This document shows positions 58,210-64,000 of a stretch of 64,000 bases of DNA, piece after piece. Origin of the DNA: Paenibacillus sp. D2_2 (GTDB taxonomy: Bacteria; Bacillota; Bacilli; Paenibacillales; Paenibacillaceae); assembly GCF_031199965.1 (NCBI RefSeq), contig NZ_CP133605.1, forward strand, positions 3,628,501 to 3,692,500, read 5' to 3'. Both the position numbers and the translations under genes were made by a program. Position 1 is the first letter of the stretch. Each line of letters begins with the position of its first letter. The notes under the pieces were generated by a model. It saw only the letters and a list, made by a program, of their open reading frames with translations, searched no databases and had not been told where the DNA came from.

Positions 58210-59540
58210 ATGCAGTTTACCACAAAATACGTCGGTTTAGATGTATCAAAAGAAAAAATTTCCGTTGCCATTGCAGATGAGGGACGAGAATTGCCACGTT
58301 ACTACGGAACTATAGCGCATACCCCTGCCGCTCTTCGGAAACTTATCAAGGAATTAGGTCCTGCAAATTCCTTAGCATTCTGTTACGAAGCTGGTCCGAC
58401 TGGATACGAAACACACCGCTGGATCGAATCTATGGGAGCAAGTTGTACCGTGATTGCCCCTTCCCTTATGCCCAAACGGCCTGGCGACCATGTAAAAACG
58501 GACCGCCGGGATGCGGAGCAACTCGCTCGTCTTTTCCGAGCAGGTGAGTTGACCGCGGTTCATATACCATCGCGAGATGACGAAGCATTGCGGGATTTAG
58601 TTCGTTCCCGTGAAGCAGCCAAGGAAGATGCGCACCGCGCTCGTCAACGGATCCTTAAGTTTCTCCTGCGCCATCAAGTTCATCCACCGGATACCATCAA
58701 ACGTCGTTGGACAAAGAAATATCGCGCTTGGCTGGCTTCATTGTCATTCGAACATGAAGCGATGCAGGTCGTGTTTACCGAAATGATTCATGCGCTCGAG
58801 GAAGTTGAACAACGCATGGGCCGTTTAGAAGATGCGCTTCTTAGGCAAGCCACAACGGGGGCAAAGGCGGTTGTGATTCAGACCCTTCAATCCTTGCGCG
58901 GTGTTGCGCGTCTTACGGCGATTACCATTGCTGCGGAGATTGGCACGTTCGCGCGGTTTCGCTCGCCTGCTCAGCTCATGGCCTACTTAGGTCTAGTTCC
59001 TCGTGAGCATTCGTCAGGTCAAAGTACACGACGAGGTTCTATGACCAAGGCCGGTAACAGCCATTTGCGTCGAACGTTAGTGGAGTCAGCATGGAGCTAC
59101 CGTCATCGACCTACTGTAAAAGGTGAACTAGCGAACCGCCTAGAAGGATTGCCTCCAGACGTACAACTTTTGTCTTGGAAGGCACAAGAAAGATTGCATA
59201 CGAAATATCGACATCTTGTTTTTGGAAAAAGCAAACCTAAAAACGTAGCTATTGGTGCCGTGGCCAGAGAATTAGTCGGGTTTATTTGGGCGGTTGCTCG
59301 GATTGCAGAACAACCTCAAAATTCTTATTTGTAAAAAGGGGAAAGGGTATAACCCGGTTCTCTCCACAGAAGTCGTTCATGAGAAAAGAAAAACGGGTAT
59401 AAGTAACTGCTTTAAACCTATGAAGGATTAACCACCGGAGCATTAGACCCGGGGGCAAACGAAGGTTTAGGAGAGAATTTGCGAGTTTCGTTTGCACTAG
59501 GTGACAAACTGAACGTGCGTTTCTAGCTGGCAATCGCTCT
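58130..59540 (+). mobile_element. IS110-family insertion sequence (ends uncertain)
   Basis: Single transposase gene with non-coding flanks. IS110 elements usually lack terminal inverted repeats, and I see none, so the borders are estimates. The flanks would hold the bridge RNA region typical of this family. Confidence 0.6.
58210..59334 (+). CDS. IS110-family transposase (DEDD)
   Basis: 374 residues, intact. N-terminal RuvC-like domain: YVGLDVSKEKISVAI (Asp), FCYEAGPTGYE (Glu), HVKTDRRDAEQLARL (Asp, Asp). C-terminal Transposase_20 domain: LQSLRGVARLTAITIAAEIG, FRSPAQLMAYLGLVPREHSSG, MTKAGNSHLRRTLVE with the conserved Ser. AAAGGAGG before ATG. Confidence 0.95.
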   Translation: MQFTTKYVGLDVSKEKISVAIADEGRELPRYYGTIAHTPAALRKLIKELGPANSLAFCYEAGPTGYETHRWIESMGASCTVIAPSLMPKRPGDHVKTDRRDAEQLARLFRAGELTAVHIPSRDDEALRDLVRSREAAKEDAHRARQRILKFLLRHQVHPPDTIKRRWTKKYRAWLASLSFEHEAMQVVFTEMIHALEEVEQRMGRLEDALLRQATTGAKAVVIQTLQSLRGVARLTAITIAAEIGTFARFRSPAQLMAYLGLVPREHSSGQSTRRGSMTKAGNSHLRRTLVESAWSYRHRPTVKGELANRLEGLPPDVQLLSWKAQERLHTKYRHLVFGKSKPKNVAIGAVARELVGFIWAVARIAEQPQNSYL

Positions 59541-59880
59541 CCTTGACGAAGGCATTGAATGTGGTAACCAACCCACGGATAGCAGCGTGCCGACCGTCGC
59601 TCGCTTATTTGCTCCCGCGCCTAGTGCTTCGATGGAAATACGATGGTTGACAAAAATGTTCATAGCAACGAAACTACAGATCGTTATTTCCACAAAATAA
59701 GCGATAAAATATTTTTAACGAAACACCGTATCGTTATTTCGGGATAATTTCGACTTTCAGCCTTTAATCGGCTCCAATAGCGATACCCAGTTTCGTTAGA
59801 ATTGGGAACGGCCCTTATTAGCACAAATAGCGATACCTAGTTTCGTTAGAGGTTTTGAACCTTCTCTTAAACTAAAAAAT
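59335..59880. other. Non-coding region after IS110
   Basis: First about 200 bases are probably the 3' flank of the IS; then a cluster of four 24-base repeats (separate entry). No gene supported in any frame. Confidence 0.5.
59667..59850. repeat. Four copies of an AACGAAAC...TATCG short repeat
   Basis: Direct copies at 59667-59690 and 59716-59740 (AACGAAACTACAGATCG and AACGAAACACCGTATCG, each followed by TTATTTC) and two inverted copies at 59776-59800 and 59825-59850 (AGCGATACCCAGTTTCG and AGCGATACCTAGTTTCG). Direct and inverted pairs can fold into long hairpins. Confidence 0.7.
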
Positions 59881-59916
59881 CGGAGGAACCCGACTATAAC
59901 TAGTCAAGCTCCTCCG
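59881..59916 (-). terminator. Terminator of glpX
   Basis: CGGAGGA ... TCCTCCG hairpin followed by T6 on the minus strand. Confidence 0.75.
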
Positions 59917-59988
59917 CAAATAAACGGAGTTAATACAAAATAACAATTACATTGGAAAAGAGATTTCGGCCAGAGCGGCCACTTGTTG

Positions 59989-60979
59989 CTACATGGCTTC
60001 AGCATGTCTGAAGCCCGAACTCAAATCAATGGCCTTGCTTGGCAGGTAATGAATGCTGCGGATATAGCGGATTGTACGACTCTGCGCCCGCATAATGACC
60101 GAATGCGTCTCTGCCTGATCATTGCCGATAAATCGCACCCCGCTCAGAAATTCACGGTACTAACACCGGTTGCCGCGAAGATTACATCCCCAGTACCAAC
60201 CATGTCCTCCATGTGCAGGACCCGCAACGGATCATCCAGCCCCATCATATGACAGCGCTGCAGCTCGAACGGCCCTTGCGGCAAGAGCCGGCCCTGCATT
60301 TCCCCGCCTAGACATTTGAGCGCCGCAGCGGCTAGCACTCCTTCGGGCGCACCTCCAGAGCCCATGTACAGGTCCACTTCATTGTCAGGCAGTGCGGTTG
60401 CTATCGCTCCAGCAATATCGCCATGATCGAGCAGCTTCACGCGTACGCCAGCTTGACGCAGACTGTTGATCAATCCTTGATGACGCTCACGGTCGAGCAC
60501 CATAATTTTAAGCTCGGATAACGCCTTACCCGTAATCTGACTGGCCTTCTGCAAGGTAACATCTACTGGATCTTCAAGACTTAGCTTGCCAGCTAACTGC
60601 GGACCACAAGCCAGCTTCTCCATATAAATGTCGGGAGCATGCAGCAGGCTTCCTCTATCCGCAATTGCGATAACAGATTGTGCATTCTCCAGCCCGCGGG
60701 CGACAACCTCGGTGCCCTCAGCGGATCAACCGCCACATCTACGGAAGGCCCCTGCTTATTCCCGACTCTCTCACCGATATAGAGCATCGGTGCATCATCC
60801 ATCTCACCTTCACCGATGACGACTGTCCCATCAATCGATACGGAATCGAACATGGAACGAATAGCTGTGGTAGCAGCCTGATCAGCAGCGTTCTTATCGC
60901 CTCGACCGATGAAGCATGCAGAAGATAGAGCCCCCATTTCAGTTACACGTACGATCTCCAAAGCTAATTCCCGTTCCAT
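59989..60979 (-). CDS. glpX: Fructose-1,6-bisphosphatase class II (GlpX), frame-broken
   Basis: Gluconeogenic phosphatase, about 330 residues. ACFIGRGDKNAADQAA, GTVVIGEGEMDDAPMLYIGE, and after repair near 60719 the metal site DPLEGTEVVARG and ADRGSLLHAPDIYMEKLA; then LYMGSGGAPEGVLAAAALKCLGGEMQGRL and GDVIFAATGVS. A second break near 60154 moves the C-terminus to a frame ending at TAG 59989. GGGGGG upstream of ATG 60979. Confidence 0.92.
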
Positions 60980-61019
60980 TTGATTTCCCCCCAGTTAATA
61001 ACGATCTAATATGATTCCT

Positions 61020-61873
61020 TCAGTTAATTTCTATCAGTGGTTGTTTAAACACACTATTAATCTTCCAGCGAATCGGGGATATACCCATAATAATTCCCGC
61101 CGTCTCTTCAATCGCTTTGTTCGTAATATCAATGACCGGGCAGCCAAGCTTGGCGTACAATGCCATCGCATACTCTGTCTCCTCGCGAATCCGCTCAAGA
61201 CTAGCATATTGAGAACCCTCAGGCAGCCCTAGCATCCTGAGACGCTCGGAACGAATCTTCAACATATATTCCGGCTTCATAGTTAATCCAATTACCCTGT
61301 TGGGCAGCAAACTAAGCAGCTCCTGCGGCGGCCCAACTTCCGGGACAACCGCATAATTAACTACCTTTTACCCCGATGAGCCAGAAAAATACTGAGTGGC
61401 GTCTTCGAAGTCCGTGACATTCCAAGCAACACGATATCCGCTTTCAGCATCGCTCCAAGATCACGTCCATCATCGCAGGCGACCGTAAACTCGATCGCCT
61501 CCATCCTACGAAAATACTTATCATCAAGCTGATGCAACAGACCCGGCCGCTCCTGCGGAGAATCATCAAAAGTATCGATGAAGGCCTGCATCATCGGCCC
61601 CATAATATCGACAATTCTTAGATCCAGCCGGACAGCTTCTTCCCGGATCATCTCTCTCAGCTCGGGTTGAACGAGAGTATAAGCGACGAATCCGTTAAGC
61701 GGGGCCGTCTCCTCCATCAGCTTCCGCAGTTCATCCTCGCTTCTTACATTGCCATAACGGCGAATAGTTACGCGCTGATTCTGGAACTGATGTATTACAG
61801 CTTGCACGACGGCATCCGCCGTATCCCCGATCGAATCAGAGACAATCGTAACATAATGCGAAGCTTGCTCCAT
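61020..61873 (-). CDS. ppsR: PEP synthase / PPDK regulatory protein, DUF299 (PpsR/YqfL), frame-broken
   Basis: Bifunctional kinase/pyrophosphorylase family. VTIVSDSIGDTADAVVQA, YTLVQPELREMIREEA, IDIMGPMM-type stretch (IVDIMGPMMQAF), LLGMSRTSKTPLSIFLAHRGK (P-loop-like), and NRVIGLTMKPEYMLKIRSERL after the break. The frame is lost at TTTT (61366-61369); one more base gives GKKVVNYAVVPEVGPPQELLSLLPN. The start is uncertain: ATG at 61873 lies just after AAGGAG, and a GTG at 61894 follows the ccpN stop directly. Co-transcribed with ccpN as in Bacillus. Confidence 0.9.
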
Positions 61874-61897
61874 TCTCCTTCTTCCCGGTTTCACCCA

Positions 61898-62542
61898 TTA
61901 TCCATTGGCTTCTACTTCTAATATAAATTTAATGATCGAGGCTCTGGTCAATCTCCCTACTAAGTCAGGTCCTGTACCTTCCTGCCCCTGCTCACTTTGA
62001 ACGATAACAGGTAAGCTATCCACTTCATAGAACATCATCTTATGTGCCGCATCGAGCACCGAGTCTTCAGGGGACACAGTGACTACCTTGGACTGTCTGG
62101 TCATGACCATACTTACAGGCATTGATGCCGCAGCAGGATTTCCTAACGTTACCTTAAGAAAGTCCTTGCGTGACGCAACTCCAGCTAGCTTGCCATCAGC
62201 ATCACAGATCATAAGAGTACCTACATCCTGCAAGAACAGAGTCACAACAGCATCTTGAATTGTCGTAGCCTCACGGATAATAATCGGATTACTCTGGATA
62301 TCCTTGACCTTGGTCTCCTTCAGTAAATACCCTCCTGATAACCGGGCCACAGCCTTCTTACCGGGGAAATACCCTACCTTCGGTTTCGCATCGATATATT
62401 CAAGCATGACTAGAATGGAAAGATCACTTCGAATCGTCGGCCTGCTCAAATTCAGACTTTCCGCTATTAGTTCACCGGTGATCGGAGCCCTTTTCTTCAC
62501 GATATCGATTATTTCTAATTGACGAGATGTCAGTTCAATCAC
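61898..62542 (-). CDS. ccpN: Transcriptional repressor CcpN (HTH-CBS)
   Basis: 214 residues. HTH RAPITGELIAESLNLSRPTIRSDLSILVMLEYI followed by KPKVGYFPG, then two CBS domains (IQDAVVTLFLQDVGTLMICDADGKLAGVASRKD and DSVLDAAHKMMFYEVDSLPVI). CcpN represses gluconeogenic genes (gapB, pckA) on glucose, sensing the adenylate state. GTG at 62542 with GGAGGG gives the family length; the longer open frame upstream is A/T-rich noise. Followed by ppsR. Confidence 0.93.
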   Translation of the reverse strand: MIELTSRQLEIIDIVKKRAPITGELIAESLNLSRPTIRSDLSILVMLEYIDAKPKVGYFPGKKAVARLSGGYLLKETKVKDIQSNPIIIREATTIQDAVVTLFLQDVGTLMICDADGKLAGVASRKDFLKVTLGNPAAASMPVSMVMTRQSKVVTVSPEDSVLDAAHKMMFYEVDSLPVIVQSEQGQEGTGPDLVGRLTRASIIKFILEVEANG

Positions 62543-62759
62543 AGGTTCCCTCCATTTCCGAATGCTAACTTTACTTAATATGACACCCTTATTGAAGTAT
62601 ATATATCCTATATAGTAGCTAATCGGATATGTATTTCTAAGAGATGAGTATATAATACACAATATTAATCGAATAATCAATAAATAGTATGTCATATATA
62701 AAATATAGGCTTCTAAATTAACAACTTTAGATCAGGTTGAAAAATTACCCGAAAACAAA

Positions 62760-62787
62760 AAACCACATGAACTTATCCATGTGGTTT
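62760..62787 (-). terminator. Terminator of rbsK
   Basis: AAACCACATGA / TCATGTGG-type arms with T6 on the minus strand. Confidence 0.8.
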
Positions 62788-62830
62788 CATACAATGTACC
62801 TGCCAGTCGATTAATTGCAGGCTGATATAA

Positions 62831-63766
62831 TTATAGACCCTGTATCTGTTCTATAGTCGGCATACCGGCCTGAGCCCCGAAGCGCGTCACAGAGATCGAA
62901 GCCGCCTTTACCGCAAAGACAAGTGCTTCATAGAGAGGCATCCCGCTGGCCAGTGAATACCCCAGCGCGGCATTCAGGCAATCTCCGGCCCCCGTTGTAT
63001 CTACAACCTCGATCTTAGGAGCCGGAACCGTCCTCAACCTTCCGCTCTCCATATAAGAAGCTCCTCTACTGCCACGGGTCAAAATGACCTTGTTGTCGAA
63101 TCGCTGTTCCCACTCCGCTAGAAGAGAAGACCAGTCCTCATCCGTGAAATCTTCACTCGCCATAGAGCTACCTTTACAGCTTAATTCCAAAAATTCCGTC
63201 TCATTAGGCGTTATATAATCGCATAACTCAAGTAGTTCCGCCGTCAGTTGTCGGGCTGGTGCCGGGTTCAGAATCGTACGAACGCCGGAAGACTTCGCTA
63301 ATGACAACGCGCGATGTACGGATTCAGTCGGAATTTCAAGCTGAACAAGCAGAAGGTCCGCAGTGCGGATCACTTCTTCTTGTCGTTCCACCATTTCCGG
63401 CTCCATGAATCCATTCGCTCCGCTGACGATCACAATACAATTATCTTCCCCCGTACGCAGAATCGTTGCGGTTCCGGTTGAAGTCCCCTCTATACGATCA
63501 ATGGCCTCCGTATTCACTCCGTACTTATCCAGCACCTTCAGAATATCGTCCCCAAAAGGATCTTCGCCCACGGCGCCAACCATATGTGCACTTGCTCCTA
63601 GCCTTGCGCAGCCTACCGCTTGGTTCGCCCCTTTGCCACCAGGGATATAATGAATCGAGCTTCCTTCTACCGTCTCACCGATCCGCGGAAGCCTTACTGT
63701 AGACACGACCAGATCCATATTCAGGCTGCCTACCACCGCAATTCGCGGATTTTCTGTTTCTTTCAT
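62831..63766 (-). CDS. rbsK: Ribokinase (PfkB family)
   Basis: 311 residues. AVVGSLNMDLVV, IPGGKGANQAVGCARLGA (PfkB signature 1), TILNPAPAR, DYITPNETEF and VVDTTGAGDCLNAALGYSL (anion hole, catalytic Asp). Phosphorylates D-ribose. ATG at 63766 with AAAGGAG. The rest of a ribose operon may lie beyond the window edge. Confidence 0.93.
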   Translation of the reverse strand: MKETENPRIAVVGSLNMDLVVSTVRLPRIGETVEGSSIHYIPGGKGANQAVGCARLGASAHMVGAVGEDPFGDDILKVLDKYGVNTEAIDRIEGTSTGTATILRTGEDNCIVIVSGANGFMEPEMVERQEEVIRTADLLLVQLEIPTESVHRALSLAKSSGVRTILNPAPARQLTAELLELCDYITPNETEFLELSCKGSSMASEDFTDEDWSSLLAEWEQRFDNKVILTRGSRGASYMESGRLRTVPAPKIEVVDTTGAGDCLNAALGYSLASGMPLYEALVFAVKAASISVTRFGAQAGMPTIEQIQGL

Positions 63767-63814
63767 TATCCTTACTCCTTTGATGTTGTTCTCTATATAA
63801 CGCTATAACCACTC

Positions 63815-64000
63815 TTATCCGGCAGTATATGCAGCAATTTTGCGGAACAAATCACGGAACACCTCATCACGACGAATATAGTGAACACAGCGGATAAAAT
63901 GACGGTGCACATTCATGCTCCAACGCATGTCCTCCGACAAATGCGGACTATGTACGATTCCACTCCAGCACCATTCCGGATTGTTGATCCAGGCAATCAC
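63815..64000 (-). CDS. C-terminal end of an unidentified protein (cut by window edge)
   Basis: 61 visible residues ending in RDEVFRDLFRKIAAYTAG before a TAA at 63815. Tryptophan-, His- and Arg-rich (NNPEWCWSGIVHSPHLSEDMRW). Upstream of rbsK on the same strand by about 50 bases. No family recognised from this piece. Confidence 0.5.
   Translation of the reverse strand: MIAWINNPEWCWSGIVHSPHLSEDMRWSMNVHRHFIRCVHYIRRDEVFRDLFRKIAAYTAG

Overview
The window looks like the chromosome of an endospore-forming Firmicute, most likely Paenibacillus or a close relative. The evidence is gene content: a gerA-type spore germination operon, two tiny YjcZ-type sporulation proteins, a ccpN-ppsR pair, the YtpB terpene synthase, CimA, RelQ, DUF309, YitT, YesL and YkvI proteins, strong AGGAGG ribosome sites and moderate GC. 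The genus call is an inference from family content, not from a database match.

Layout. 1-5.7 kb: two copies of an efflux module (DHA1-type MFS transporter divergent from an HxlR regulator) sharing a near-identical operator, around a large SGNH hydrolase and a tRNA-Leu 3' remnant. 5.8-9.4 kb: gerA/gerB/gerC-type germinant receptor operon. 9.7-11.2 kb: quinone oxidoreductase-marR operon with two palindromic operators. 11.4-14.7 kb: tRNA-Leu, malic enzyme, CD3324-like protein and a conserved protein of unknown role. 14.9-21.5 kb: one operon for an ABC importer (binding protein, two permeases, ATPase), a DeoR regulator, an alkaline-phosphatase-superfamily enzyme and a PHP phosphoesterase, which reads as an uptake-and-dephosphorylation system for an unidentified phosphorylated compound. 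22-24 kb: second tRNA-Leu and an IS3-family element. 24-38 kb: housekeeping genes (xpt, two RsmF-like rRNA methyltransferases, RsuA-family pseudouridine synthase, pyrD-relQ-DUF309 operon, L,D-transpeptidase). 38.5-57.8 kb: ferredoxin, DNA polymerase IV, citramalate synthase, TlpA-like thioredoxin, Amt, GltC-like regulator, rhomboid protease, Tpx, a 6S-like small RNA, YesL, CshA-like helicase, YitT, MATE, Bcp, PfkA, YtpB. 58-64 kb: IS110-family element, a cluster of short dispersed repeats, GlpX, PpsR, CcpN, ribokinase and the end of an unidentified gene. GlpX (gluconeogenic FBPase), PpsR and CcpN form a central-carbon control block.

The most striking property of the sequence as given is that about 22 otherwise canonical genes, several normally essential (pyrD, pfkA), are broken by about 30 one-base frame breaks. 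Nearly all that I could resolve are repaired by adding one base to a short homopolymer, usually G/C. This points to a base-calling artefact rather than mass pseudogenisation. I therefore list such genes over their full extent as CDS and state the break. Two genes (malic enzyme, DEAD-box helicase) instead carry an in-frame stop.

I see no CRISPR array, prophage, integrase or toxin-antitoxin locus.
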